In this document: positions 51,577 to 60,432 of the stretch, piece by piece | Layout of the letters: every line of letters starts with the position of its first letter | Numbering within the stretch: the first letter of the stretch is position 1 | Assembly: GCF_000300235.2 (NCBI RefSeq) | Contig: NZ_CP004388.1 | Location: forward strand, 1,717,501 to 1,781,500 | DNA: 64,000 nucleotides | Direction of reading: 5' to 3' | From: Thalassospira xiamenensis M-5 = DSM 17429 | GTDB taxonomy: Bacteria > Pseudomonadota > Alphaproteobacteria > Rhodospirillales > Thalassospiraceae | Made by a program: the position numbers and the translations under genes | Notes under the pieces: model-generated | The model's database searches: none | What the model was told of the DNA's origin: nothing | The model's input: only the letters and a program-made list of their open reading frames with translations

Positions 51577-52722
51577 ATGAAAAATCTTGATGATCCGATG
51601 AATGAAACGGCATTTTTCACGCTGTCGGCACAGGAAGTCTGTGCGGCGACCGGCATATCGCGCGATACGCTTTATGCCTATGTCAGCCGCGGGATCGTGC
51701 GCGCCATTGCCCATCCGGGGGACGCGCGCAAAAGCCTGTATGACCATCGCGATGTGCGCAAAATCATCGCGGGTAAAAAACGCGGCCGGTCGCGGCAATC
51801 GGTGGCGGCATCGACGATTGACTGGGGCGAGCCCATACTGGTGTCGAAAATCACCCGCATTGCCGATGGGCGGTTTTTCTATCGCGGCAGGGATGCGGTG
51901 GTGCTTGCCGATACCATGACGCTTGAAGATGCTGCACGGCTTCTGGCAGGTCTTCGGGTCGATCAGGATCGGTGTTGCGCGCCCGATTTCATCCCGGCCA
52001 ATCATGCCACACCGTTTGACCGGATGATTGCGATGATGGCGGGCGAGGTGACAAACCATCCTGCCGGGGATGGCCGCCCGGCAGCGGCGAAGCTGATGCG
52101 GCTTGCGGCCTTGGCGGCGGCGGGTATGCGCGATGACGGTGAAAGTCCGATCCATGTGATGCTGGCGCGCGCGTGGCCAAAGAGACCAGAGGCCGTGGAT
52201 TTGCTGCGCCGCGCGCTTGTGCTGTGTGCCGATCATGAATTGAATGCGTCGGCCTATGCGGTGCGGGTGGCGGCATCGGCAGGGGCGAGTGTTCCGGCGT
52301 CGTTGCTGGCGGGGTTGGCGACATTATCGGGCAGTCGACATGGCGGGTTAACGCCGCGCTGCCGGGCATGGATGGACCGGGTGGAAAAGCGCAAGATTGA
52401 TCCGGTGCAGGATGGCGTGCCGCCGGGGTTCGGCCATCCGCTTTATCCCGATGGTGATCCGCGCACACGCGCGATCATGCAATCTTGCGGGCAGGTGGGG
52501 GATGCGTTCTGGGCGCGGATAGCAGACCGGGTGACCGCCGAAACCGGGCAATATCCCAGCCTTGATTTCGGTCTGGCGTTGCTGGAACGCGAGCTTGATC
52601 TTCCCAAAGGGGCCGGGCTTGGCATTTTTGCCGTCGGGCGCATGGCAGGCTGGATCGCGCATCTGTTCGAGCAGCGCCAAAGTGGGAAGATCATTCGGCC
52701 AAGGGCGGCTGTGGCCGGGTGA
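51577..52722 (+). CDS. Citrate-synthase family protein with N-terminal HTH domain
   Basis: About 380 residues. Residues ~10-60 form a MerR/excisionase-type helix-turn-helix (SAQEVCAATGISRDTLYAYV). The rest is a citrate synthase-like domain: CADHELNASAYAVRVAASAG has the catalytic His, GFGHPLYPDGDPR the second His loop and PSLDFGLALLERELDLP the C-terminal Asp region. Catalytic residues look retained, so it may both condense acyl-CoA with an oxoacid and bind DNA. Starts are possible at TTG 51559, ATG 51577 and ATG 51598. Confidence 0.85.
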   Translation: MKNLDDPMNETAFFTLSAQEVCAATGISRDTLYAYVSRGIVRAIAHPGDARKSLYDHRDVRKIIAGKKRGRSRQSVAASTIDWGEPILVSKITRIADGRFFYRGRDAVVLADTMTLEDAARLLAGLRVDQDRCCAPDFIPANHATPFDRMIAMMAGEVTNHPAGDGRPAAAKLMRLAALAAAGMRDDGESPIHVMLARAWPKRPEAVDLLRRALVLCADHELNASAYAVRVAASAGASVPASLLAGLATLSGSRHGGLTPRCRAWMDRVEKRKIDPVQDGVPPGFGHPLYPDGDPRTRAIMQSCGQVGDAFWARIADRVTAETGQYPSLDFGLALLERELDLPKGAGLGIFAVGRMAGWIAHLFEQRQSGKIIRPRAAVAG

Positions 52723-52764
52723 GGGTGTGAGGTATTTGGCGGCATTGAGCTTGTGGCGCGATGG

Positions 52765-52784
52765 ACTCCCGCGTTCGCGGGAGT
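52765..52784. repeat. REP-like palindrome
   Basis: ACTCCCGCG and CGCGGGAGT pair with a 2-nt loop in an intergenic gap. Part of the widespread 'TTCCCGC-TTTCGC-GGGAATGACG' family of intergenic palindromes; a related, larger copy lies at 60319-60402. Confidence 0.7.
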
Positions 52785-52892
52785 GACGGTTGGGGCGTTG
52801 CAGCATGCGCGCGCGTTTTTATCGTCATTTCGGAACACGTGCCGGTCTGGTTTGTTTGATAAACAGGGCAAACGGTAACGAAGGACGAGACA

Positions 52893-53087
52893 ATGCCTGC
52901 AAAATCGAAATCCCAGCAGAAAGCCGCCGGTCTGGCGCTTTCGGTCAAGCGTGGTGAGCAGAAAAAGAGCGAACTGACCGGGGCTGCGCGCGAGATGGCA
53001 GAAAGCATGTCCGAGGAGGAGCTTGAGGAACTGGCATCGGGCCAGCGCAAGGGCAAACCGGAGCACAAAACCAAGTCGGGATCGTGA
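52893..53087 (+). CDS. DUF3008 family small basic protein
   Basis: 64 residues, highly charged: MPAKSKSQQKAAGLALSVKR, then EMAESMSEEELEELASGQRK and a lysine-rich end. This is the typical DUF3008 sequence found across alphaproteobacteria. No known function; composition suggests a disordered nucleic-acid-associated or stress protein. Confidence 0.85.
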   Translation: MPAKSKSQQKAAGLALSVKRGEQKKSELTGAAREMAESMSEEELEELASGQRKGKPEHKTKSGS

Positions 53088-53165
53088 TCGGTATCACATC
53101 CCTGGCTTGTGAAATCAGGCCGTCCGGTTATCTTTTTCGGATCGACAGGATCGCGGAAGGTACAG

Positions 53166-53762
53166 ATGCAGGATCGGCAGCCTTTTTCCATTTGTCATGG
53201 CATCGAAGATGGCCATATCGACAAGGCACTTGATCTTTTCTGGCAGGCGTTTCGCCAGAAGCTTGCCCCGGTGTTGAAGCCGGAGGACAAGGCGTTGCGA
53301 TTCCTGAGGCGGGTTGTTGATCCGGCGCATGCGATCAGTGCAGTGTCGCCCGATGGTGATCTGCTTGGCATTGCCGGTTTCAAAACGCCCGCGGGGGCGT
53401 TTATTGGCGGGAAGCTATCGGATATCTGCGCGATTTATGGCGCGTGGGGCGGATTGTGGCGCGGGGTTCTGATCGATATTCTTGAACGGGATCTGTCCGA
53501 GGGGGTGCTGTTGATGGACGGCATTTTTGTTGATCCTGATGCGCGCGGCAGGGGTGTCGGGACGGCACTTCTGGACGGGATTGCACATGAAGCCCGGGCG
53601 GGCAATCTGGCGCAGGTGCGGCTTGACGTGATCGATACCAATCCGCGCGCCCGGGCGCTTTATGAACGATGCGGCTTTGTTGCGGGCGAGGTGCAGGAGC
53701 TTGGCCTGCTTTGCCATCTGTTCGGGTTTCGCAAGGCAACGACTATGATGTTGCCGGTTTGA
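53166..53762 (+). CDS. GNAT-family N-acetyltransferase
   Basis: 198 residues. Acetyl-CoA motif A is IFVDPDARGRGVGTALLDGI; the following strand-helix LDVIDTNPRARALYERCGFV is also standard GNAT. GGAAGG precedes ATG 53166; a 19-codon upstream extension is open. Substrate unknown. Confidence 0.88.
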   Translation: MQDRQPFSICHGIEDGHIDKALDLFWQAFRQKLAPVLKPEDKALRFLRRVVDPAHAISAVSPDGDLLGIAGFKTPAGAFIGGKLSDICAIYGAWGGLWRGVLIDILERDLSEGVLLMDGIFVDPDARGRGVGTALLDGIAHEARAGNLAQVRLDVIDTNPRARALYERCGFVAGEVQELGLLCHLFGFRKATTMMLPV

Positions 53763-53797
53763 TGCGGATTAAACACAAAATGCTTTAGCGCGCCGGG

Positions 53798-54877
53798 CTA
53801 TGGGCTTTGCGTGATCTGTTTGATCCAGGTGGTGATGTGATCCATCGCGCCGGGGGCATAGGCATGCCGCCCCATCACGACAAAGGCCAGTTTGACGATG
53901 TCGGGCATCTGATCGGCAAGCTGATAATTAAACAGGCGGCTGCGCAGCAGCCCGTGCGTCGCATCGGGAAGGGTGATGACCCTGTTTGCGCGATTGTTGG
54001 GCAGGGCAAGCTTGCGATAGATCGTTGCATTATAAGCCGCATCAACATTGAGGTCATCTTCGCCCCATATGGCAAGCAGGGGCGACGTGACTGTTTCAAG
54101 CGGCCCGGTGGCGTCTGATCCGATATTGCGTTTCACAAATTCATAGCGGTCCTGTGACATGACTTCCTGATCATGGGGCATGGCGAGATAATCCTGATAT
54201 GTGCTGTCGGGGCCGAAAATCCGGTCATCCATATTGTGCGCGGTTGCAATGCGCATGGCGATTTCATCGGGCCGGGTGCCAAGGGCCTCAAGCCGCGTTC
54301 GCATGTAATAGGTGCCCTGATGCTGCCAATTGACTGCCGCGCCGATCAGGATGTGAAAGGCGGCATCGGGCAGGCGATTGGCGATATCGGGGATGACCCA
54401 GCCGGCCTGCGAAAACCCCAGAAAGCCGATTTTGCGGTTTTGATTGCCATCAAGGTTGCGAAGGGCGGCGAAGGCCGACATCGCCTCGTTGGCGCGATCA
54501 TTCATGGATTGATCAAGCCAGTTGCCCGTGCTGTTGCCAATACCGGCCTTGTCCCAGCTATACACACCGATCCCGTCATCAAGCAGGCTGTTGATCAGCG
54601 GCAGGTAACCGTCATTTGAAAAGCGGTCCTGCGGGCCGTCGCCATGGATCAGAAGGACAATCGGGGCGGTATTGGCCGCCGCATTATCGTCGGGCAGGAT
54701 CAGGGTGCCCGAAAGCCGGTTGCCGTGATCGTCAAATTCGACAAGGCGGGTATTGCGGCCTTCAAGATCAAAATCGGCAAGCCCCGAAAGGGCAAAGCCA
54801 GCGCCAATGACAATAACGATGATCAGGATCGCAAGCCCCGCGAAAAGGCGGTGGCGTTTTGACGTTTTTCCGGGCAC
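53798..54877 (-). CDS. Membrane-anchored alpha/beta hydrolase
   Basis: 359 residues with an N-terminal TM helix (LFAGLAILIIVIVIGAGFAL), placing the enzyme in the periplasm or at the inner membrane. Catalytic features: oxyanion HG in LLIHGDGPQDRF, nucleophile elbow GFSQAGW, an acid in AIWGEDDLNVDA and His in LPDATHGLLRS. Substrate unknown, probably an ester or amide of moderate size. Confidence 0.83.
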   Translation of the reverse strand: MPGKTSKRHRLFAGLAILIIVIVIGAGFALSGLADFDLEGRNTRLVEFDDHGNRLSGTLILPDDNAAANTAPIVLLIHGDGPQDRFSNDGYLPLINSLLDDGIGVYSWDKAGIGNSTGNWLDQSMNDRANEAMSAFAALRNLDGNQNRKIGFLGFSQAGWVIPDIANRLPDAAFHILIGAAVNWQHQGTYYMRTRLEALGTRPDEIAMRIATAHNMDDRIFGPDSTYQDYLAMPHDQEVMSQDRYEFVKRNIGSDATGPLETVTSPLLAIWGEDDLNVDAAYNATIYRKLALPNNRANRVITLPDATHGLLRSRLFNYQLADQMPDIVKLAFVVMGRHAYAPGAMDHITTWIKQITQSP

Positions 54878-54922
54878 GGGCGGGGCTCCGACGGGTTGGT
54901 GATGACGATGGATTGAGAGCGA

Positions 54923-55228
54923 TCAGGACGATGTCATGAAACGGGTCAGAAGGGCCTGATTGGCGGCGTCAAACGTGACCCGGCCAAGGGCGACGCGGCC
55001 ATCAAGTGCGTTTTTGACCGCATCAAAATCCGTATCGGAAAAACCGCCACAGGTTTCAATGACCTCTATCCCGTTTTGGGCAAAGTTTTGCGCCGCAACG
55101 ATCAGGGCCGCGATATTTGACGCGGCAAAGATATGGGTGGTGAAGCCATCGCCGGGCAGGGTGGTTTGTGTGCCACGTACCGGGTATCCGTCGGCCTTGA
55201 TCAGAAAGGCATAGTTTTTGATCGGCAT
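54923..55228 (-). CDS. DUF6506-like small protein
   Basis: 101 residues, soluble. The pattern KNYAFLIKADGYPVRGTQTT and GIEVIETCGGFSDTDFDAVK resembles the DUF6506 family as I recall it (a YAF...G start and a central I-E-CGGF). The conserved CGGF could mark an active or ligand site. Function unknown. Confidence 0.6.
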   Translation of the reverse strand: MPIKNYAFLIKADGYPVRGTQTTLPGDGFTTHIFAASNIAALIVAAQNFAQNGIEVIETCGGFSDTDFDAVKNALDGRVALGRVTFDAANQALLTRFMTSS

Positions 55229-55363
55229 GGGGCGGCCTGTCGTTTAATTAAAAGGGCGTTTAAGAAAAGAGAAAGTGTTCCGGGAGCAGAGTTACGCGGA
55301 TGCGTTTGCGCGTCAATCCTGCGATGCCCCAACGAGCCCAGCCCGAATGAAGCATGATCGGTG

Positions 55364-56524
55364 ATGATGCCATCTGATGAACCTGTTCTGAATTATCCCG
55401 ATCATCGCCGCCACGATATTCGTCCGCGCATGATTGCGGCCGAGATTTATCGCGGGTCGAGTTACGGGCCCAAACACCCCCTGTCGATCCCGCGGGTGTC
55501 GCTGGTGGTGGATATGGTGCATGCGATGGGTTGGGTCGATGGGGAAAACTACCTGACCGGGCCGGTGGCGACGCCGGCACAATTGGCACGCTTTCACGAT
55601 CCCGACTATATCGCCGCCGTGGCACAGGCCGAACGTGACCAGATGTTGCCCGATGACATGATGGTCAGATACGGGTTGGGTAAAAACGGCAACCCGATCT
55701 ATCCGGAAATTTTCCGGCGCCCGGCGACGGCGGCCGGATCATCGATCATGGCCGCACGTCTGATTGCCGATGGCGGAATCATCCATCATCCGGCGGGGGG
55801 TACGCATCATGGATTGCGTGATCGGGCATCGGGGTTTTGCTACTTCAATGACCCGGTTCTGGGCATTCTTGAACTGCTCGATTCGGGGCTGGATCGGGTG
55901 CTTTACCTTGATATTGATGCCCATCACGGGGATGGTGTGCAGATTGCCTTTGCCGATGATGACCGTGTTTTGACGGTTTCGATGCATGAAGAAGGGTTAT
56001 GGCCGCGCACCGGGACGATTGATGATGTCGCCGGGGGAATGGCGCGGAACCTGCCGATGCCAAGTGGCATGCATGATGACGAGATGCGTTATGTCCTTCA
56101 TGAATATTTCATGCCGCTTGCGCAGAAGTTCTCACCACAAGCCATTGTTTTGCAATGTGGATGTGATATATTAGCAGAAGATCCATTATCCAGACAGATG
56201 CTTGGCAATCAGGCCATTTGGGACGTGGTCGGGGCCATGATCAAAATGGCACCCAGGTGTCTGGTACTGGGGGGCGGAGGATATAACCCTTATGGGGTTG
56301 CGCGCTGTTGGTCCGGGGTGTGGGCGGTTGTAAACGAAATCGAAATACCACCTGTGTTAACCATCACAGCGGAAAATATCCTGCGTGCCGTAAAATGGAC
56401 GCATAGCCGTGGAAAGCAGCCGGACGAAAAAATGCTGACCAGCATTAAAGATCCGTGGCGCGGCGGGGACATACGTGACGAAGTCAGGACACGCGTCCAA
56501 AGACTGAAGGGGTATGGGTTATGA
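55364..56524 (+). CDS. Histone-deacetylase/AcuC-like deacetylase
   Basis: 386 residues of the arginase-deacetylase superfamily. Zinc site and charge relay are visible: HHPAGGTHHGLRDRASGFCY (tandem His), LYLDIDAHHGDGVQIAF (Asp, His) and the later QCGCDILAEDPLS (Asp) with GGGGYNPYGVARCW. Bacterial members deacetylate acetyl-lysine or acetylpolyamines. Alternative starts GTG 55361 and ATG 55367 exist. Its stop overlaps the next gene by ATGA. Confidence 0.9.
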   Translation: MMPSDEPVLNYPDHRRHDIRPRMIAAEIYRGSSYGPKHPLSIPRVSLVVDMVHAMGWVDGENYLTGPVATPAQLARFHDPDYIAAVAQAERDQMLPDDMMVRYGLGKNGNPIYPEIFRRPATAAGSSIMAARLIADGGIIHHPAGGTHHGLRDRASGFCYFNDPVLGILELLDSGLDRVLYLDIDAHHGDGVQIAFADDDRVLTVSMHEEGLWPRTGTIDDVAGGMARNLPMPSGMHDDEMRYVLHEYFMPLAQKFSPQAIVLQCGCDILAEDPLSRQMLGNQAIWDVVGAMIKMAPRCLVLGGGGYNPYGVARCWSGVWAVVNEIEIPPVLTITAENILRAVKWTHSRGKQPDEKMLTSIKDPWRGGDIRDEVRTRVQRLKGYGL

Positions 56525-56967
56525 AGTCGTTCATTCAAATGACCTTGGTCGTTTGCTTTATCAGTGCTGCCGTGATGGCGGGGCTGAATGCAAAGGCGAC
56601 GGGGTTTGAACGATCGCGCCTGCTGGTGGATGGCAAGGTTTTCAATGTTGAAATGGCGGTTACACCCGATGAACGGTCGCGCGGATTGATGTTCCGCACC
56701 GAAATGGCCGAGGATGCCGGGATGCTGTTTGATTTTGGCCGCGCCAGCGACATTTCAATGTGGATGAAGAATACCTTCATTTCGCTTGATATGCTGTTTA
56801 TCGACAAGAATGGCGTGATTGTCGGGATTGAAAAACGCACGGTACCGAAATCCGAAACCATCATTCCGGGGCCAAAGCCGGTGCGCTTTGTTCTGGAACT
56901 TAATGGCGGTTCGGCGGACCGGTTGGGATTTGAAGTTGGCGAGAAGGTCGAGGGGCTGCCGCGCTAG
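56521..56967 (+). CDS. DUF192 family exported protein
   Basis: 148 residues with a signal segment (MTLVVCFISAAVMAGLNA). The DUF192 core is VEMAVTPDERSRGLMFRTEM, FDFGRASDISMWMKNTFISL and DMLFIDKNGVIVGIE. Translationally coupled to the deacetylase gene. Family function unknown; the MWMKNT motif is invariant. Confidence 0.88.
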   Translation: MKSFIQMTLVVCFISAAVMAGLNAKATGFERSRLLVDGKVFNVEMAVTPDERSRGLMFRTEMAEDAGMLFDFGRASDISMWMKNTFISLDMLFIDKNGVIVGIEKRTVPKSETIIPGPKPVRFVLELNGGSADRLGFEVGEKVEGLPR

Positions 56968-57150
56968 GCATGCCATAGGCACCCGGGATAGGCCCGTTGC
57001 GGCCACGCGATCCTCAATCAGCAATAGCAAGGCCGCGGATGATTTCTGCGGCCTTTGGTTTTTGACCTGCATTTTATTTCCAATCCGGGCAAAAAACGCA
57101 TAATGCGGTCTTGCCCGTGCGGAATTATGGTGCTAAATCCACATCCGCGT

Positions 57151-57227
57151 CGGGGAGTAGCGCAGTCTGGTAGCGTACCTGCTTTGGGAGCAGGGGGTCG
57201 CGAGTTCGAATCTCGCCTTCCCGACCA
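57151..57227 (+). tRNA. tRNA-Pro (TGG)
   Basis: 77 nt with encoded CCA. Acceptor CGGGGAG/CTTCCCG (one G-T), anticodon loop TTTGGGA gives TGG, T-loop TTCGAAT. Confidence 0.95.
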
Positions 57228-57354
57228 TTTTTCCCTTTTGCCATACGGACACGTTTTCATGTGCCGGCAAAAGGTGTAAAAGATGACGAGACAGCGGGTG
57301 TTAGAGAGCCCCGCATTCATGTTATCTTATCCGACGGTCAAGACGAGGGTCCCG

Positions 57355-57648
57355 ATGAAGGTCCGTGTTTACAAACCTGCCAAAAACGCCATGCAGTCCG
57401 GTCGTGCGGCGACCAAACACTGGGTGATGGAATTTGAACCGGGTGCAAAGAAGGTTGCTGATCAGCTTATGGGCTGGATCGGTTCGACCGATACCCGCGG
57501 CCAGGTGCGCATGTATTTCGATAGTCTTGAGGAAGCACAGGCATTTGCCGCCCGTCACAAGCTGATTGCCGATATCGAACAGCCGAAATCGCGCGTCCGC
57601 CGGGTGCAGGCCTATGCCGATAACTTCGCGTTCAAACGCGTCGTCTGA
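57355..57648 (+). CDS. NDUFS4-type accessory subunit of respiratory complex I
   Basis: 97 residues matching the ETC complex I conserved region: MKVRVYKPAKNAMQSGRA, HWVMEFEPGAKKVADQLMGW, TRGQVRMYFDSLEEAQAFA and the terminal YADNFAFKR. This 18-kDa-type subunit is shared by alphaproteobacteria and mitochondria. GAGGG lies 5 bases before ATG 57355; a longer frame from 57283 has no support. Confidence 0.92.
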   Translation: MKVRVYKPAKNAMQSGRAATKHWVMEFEPGAKKVADQLMGWIGSTDTRGQVRMYFDSLEEAQAFAARHKLIADIEQPKSRVRRVQAYADNFAFKRVV

Positions 57649-57798
57649 TCCCTCGGCCAGCAAGACGGCCGATCACCATCATCGGGGCGGTTTCCGCCCC
57701 GTTCGTCTGACAGAAGACGTTAAAGACTGAAAAGATATTCTATCATGCCGGGCAGGCGTCCAATGCTTTGCCCCGGGGCACCAACCGGCCCCCACAGC

Positions 57799-57875
57799 GG
57801 TCCCTTAGCTCAACTGGATAGAGCAACAGACTTCTAATCTGTAGGTTGCAGGTTCGAGTCCTGCAGGGATCGCCA
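57799..57875 (+). tRNA. tRNA-Arg (TCT)
   Basis: 77 nt with encoded CCA. Acceptor GGTCCCT/AGGGATC (one G-T), anticodon loop CTTCTAA gives TCT, T-loop TTCGAGT. Its 3' side abuts an A/T-rich islet. Confidence 0.95.
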
Positions 57876-57878
57876 TTT

Positions 57879-58496
57879 TTATATGCTTGAGGGCAAAGTA
57901 AGATATTTGCCTAGCGCCTCTCGCAGGGCCTCTACCGTTCCATGTTCCTTGAACCATGCGTCCAGACTGTCAAGTCGCTGGATGCAATCGTTTATCGTGT
58001 TTTCTATGGTCTCAGAGCGATATGGTCGAGAAACATATCGATCAAATCGAAGATTGGTGAGTTCATAATCTTCGCATTTTCGAGCTAATTCTTTTAGGTA
58101 TTCGGACGCGGACGACGGAAATATAAAATCTGCTGTTGATATTAACCGTTGGGCCTCGTTTCGAACTTCCTTGTCTGTCGTAATCCCGAAACGAACATAA
58201 ATTAAGTACTGCCTAGCTGCATGAAATGTTTCAACGCGTTTTTCGTGAAGTGATACAGAATAATTGGCTCTTGATACAATTTTTTGATGTTGTGAGTGTT
58301 TCCATTGCAAGGCGCAAAGTACAGCCGTGAATATTGCTATGACGATTGTTGATGCCACCATTGGATAGTCAATTTTATCTGAGTATTCGAGGATAGAGTA
58401 CGCTGCTCCTCCCGCGAACATTCCTAATACAAAACCAAATAAGACTAGAAGGTTTGTGGTTGATGATTCATTTTTGTGTTTATCTACGTCTTTCAT
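57879..58496 (-). CDS. Two-TM membrane protein of uncharacterised family, next to tRNA-Arg
   Basis: 205 residues: two N-terminal TM helices (LLVLFGFVLGMFAGGAAYSI and VASTIVIAIFTAVLCALQW) and a cytoplasmic helical domain beginning SLHEKRVETFHAARQYLIYV and ending near LREALGKYLTL. This EKR...F..AR.YL pattern is common in uncharacterised proteobacterial membrane proteins. A/T-rich codon use unlike flanking genes, and the gene ends 4 bp from the tRNA 3' end, suggesting acquisition. Confidence 0.72.
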   Translation of the reverse strand: MKDVDKHKNESSTTNLLVLFGFVLGMFAGGAAYSILEYSDKIDYPMVASTIVIAIFTAVLCALQWKHSQHQKIVSRANYSVSLHEKRVETFHAARQYLIYVRFGITTDKEVRNEAQRLISTADFIFPSSASEYLKELARKCEDYELTNLRFDRYVSRPYRSETIENTINDCIQRLDSLDAWFKEHGTVEALREALGKYLTLPSSI

Positions 58497-58635
58497 GATT
58501 TTATACTGTCTAATCTCATTGTTAACTCATGAGAGCCGCAGGCTCACGCCTGAATGGGGCGGGCGACGGTTGCGGCGAAGCGGGCGAGGCACATCCATTT
58601 CTGATAACCTTTAAGAAATTATCGTGTATGACTGG

Positions 58636-59208
58636 TTAAGTGTGTCGTTTGACATAAATATCTAACTTATTAAGTTGTTGAATAATATTTTTCCTTCTGT
58701 TTATCTGGTTTACGTTTCTCATGGTGTAAAATTTAAGGTCGCGGGTTATTTGATCAATAATTTGATCGAGTTCTATCGTGAAAATGGAATCCGATAGGAG
58801 AGGCATATTATTTGCGATTTTAAGGGCTTCTTTATTTGCTAAATTACTTGGCATATTCTCATCTGAATCCTTAAGCTCCAATGTTTGAAGAATTCTTTGA
58901 GTTTGAGAAGGTTCTGGATCGCTAAGGATCAGAAATACTTCAAGAGATTGTCTGACCTTCTTTTGGAATATCTGTAGTTTACGTTTTTGAGCTCGCTTCG
59001 ATGGCTCTACCGCCCCGCGATAAGCTAAATAACCGCCAAGTAAGGCGGTGGCTCCTCCCAGAAGAACTTCCCATTGTAGTCTGAATGGGTGATCACTAAA
59101 CAGCATCCAAGAGTTATGTTCTGAAGCAACATACCCAGCGGCCCATCCTACCGAAAATATCCCTAAAACTCCTAAAGCAATGGCCAATGGCAAAAAGTTA
59201 TCGCGCAT
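58636..59208 (-). CDS. Membrane protein with cytoplasmic helical domain, unknown
   Basis: 190 residues: two N-terminal TM helices (LAIALGVLGIFSVGWAAGYV and LLGGATALLGGYLAYRGAV) with a short loop, then a basic stretch KRAQKRKLQIFQKKVRQSL and a helical C-terminus. A/T-rich. Same topology as its neighbour but no clear sequence similarity. No family recognised. Confidence 0.68.
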   Translation of the reverse strand: MRDNFLPLAIALGVLGIFSVGWAAGYVASEHNSWMLFSDHPFRLQWEVLLGGATALLGGYLAYRGAVEPSKRAQKRKLQIFQKKVRQSLEVFLILSDPEPSQTQRILQTLELKDSDENMPSNLANKEALKIANNMPLLSDSIFTIELDQIIDQITRDLKFYTMRNVNQINRRKNIIQQLNKLDIYVKRHT

Positions 59209-59497
59209 TATATGTCCTGTTTTTGGAGAGACGTAGCCGATATGTAACCATATAATTGATAGTGTAAACTCAGTTCAGATGATTTTCTAATATACAATTG
59301 TGAGTTTTAGGGCGAAGTTTGTTTGCATCGCCACCTCTATCAACCCAGCCATAGGAAGAATAAATCTTATGGCTTTAATCTTTTAGTTGTGTTTTTGAGG
59401 CCCTTCGGGGCCATCAATTCATATCCGGGGGTGATGCGCCCGCTGATCCTGCGGTCTTTCGGCGGCGGAAATATCAGTAAGGTGGCGTTAGGACGGG
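59209..59497. other. Intergenic gap after the A/T-rich islet
   Basis: 289 bp. A/T-rich to about 59400, then GC content returns to background; GGCCC-TTC-GGGGCC near 59399 is a short hairpin without T tract. No gene and no repeat of the tRNA-Arg 3' end that I can recognise. Confidence 0.4.
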
Positions 59498-60136
59498 TTA
59501 TCTCGCAGCGAGGTAGCGACCCGGGCGGTGATTAAGCGCGATGATCAGGTTGAGCACGACCGCACCGAGGATCGAGAGCAGGACCTTGTCAAACGGCAGG
59601 GTCAGGAAGGCGCAGGCGAGGATGACCAGATCGACGGCGAGCTGGAAATAGCCCGCGCGGATGCCGAAATGTTCTTGCAGATACAGGGCAAGGATATTGA
59701 TCCCGCCCAAGCCGGCACGGTGGCGAAACAGCATCAGAAGACCGATCCCCATCAGCGCACCCCCGGCAATCGCGGCGAAGATCGGGTTGAGCATCGAAAA
59801 ATCGATCCACATCGGCATCAGTTTTGAAAACAGCGAGACAAGCCCGACCGCGATGAAGGTCTTGATGGTGAAGGCAAGGCCCATGCGTTTGAAGGCCAGC
59901 CCGTAAAACGGCAGATTGATCGCAAAGAAGATCACGCCAAAACCGATGCCGGTGGCATGTTCGATCAGAAGGGCCGCGCCCGCCGTGCTGCCGGTGACCA
60001 GCACGCTTTCGCTATAAAGCATCACACCCAGCGATACGACCATGGTGCCGAGCAGAAGCGCCAGCACATCTTCGTACAGACGATGGCCGAGATCGGGTTT
60101 GGTGGTTTCGGCGGTGTGGGTTGTGGTGCTGGTCAT
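59498..60136 (-). CDS. YitT family membrane protein
   Basis: 212 residues with five to six TM helices. Conserved YitT elements: VLVTGSTAGAALLIEHATGI, FFAINLPFYGLAFKRMG and the glycine-rich GGINILALYLQEHFGIRAGY. The family is of unknown transport function. No C-terminal DUF2179 domain. Confidence 0.85.
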   Translation of the reverse strand: MTSTTTHTAETTKPDLGHRLYEDVLALLLGTMVVSLGVMLYSESVLVTGSTAGAALLIEHATGIGFGVIFFAINLPFYGLAFKRMGLAFTIKTFIAVGLVSLFSKLMPMWIDFSMLNPIFAAIAGGALMGIGLLMLFRHRAGLGGINILALYLQEHFGIRAGYFQLAVDLVILACAFLTLPFDKVLLSILGAVVLNLIIALNHRPGRYLAAR

Positions 60137-60318
60137 GAAGGAATCGCCGGTTACGGATTGAACAGGCTATCAAATTACGCTTTTCGCATGTGCGAAACAA
60201 GCCGGGGGTGGCGACCGGGGGAAATTCGGCGGTTTTTGGCGGGGCGGGGGGATTTAACGCAAAAGACCGGCCTGTCGGGGGCCGGTCTTGATGGTTTTAT
60301 GCGTGGTTTTGTTCTTTT

Positions 60319-60402
60319 CCGTCATTCCGGGCGGAGCGAAGCGCAGACCCGGAATCCATTTCTTTACCGCTGGCTGGATTCCCGCTTTCGCGGGAATGAC
60401 GG
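60319..60402. repeat. Intergenic inverted-repeat element (REP-like)
   Basis: Outer arms CCGTCATTCC and GGAATGACGG enclose a smaller palindrome TTCCCGC-TTTC-GCGGGAA and a degenerate copy GGAGCGAAGCGCAGACCCGG. Common non-autonomous intergenic element in proteobacteria, of which 52765-52784 is a smaller relative. Confidence 0.75.
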
Positions 60403-60432
60403 GGGTGGGCGGTGGTGGGCGGTGCCGCTGGT

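Noticed and set aside
57845-59330. Search for an att direct repeat of the tRNA-Arg 3' end bounding the A/T-rich islet
   Set aside because: Only a short GCATCGCCA near 59325 resembles the tRNA end GGGATCGCCA; too short to call an attachment site, and no integrase is present.
59393-59416. GGCCC-TTC-GGGGCC hairpin as a terminator
   Set aside because: No T tract follows on either strand, and no gene ends close to it.
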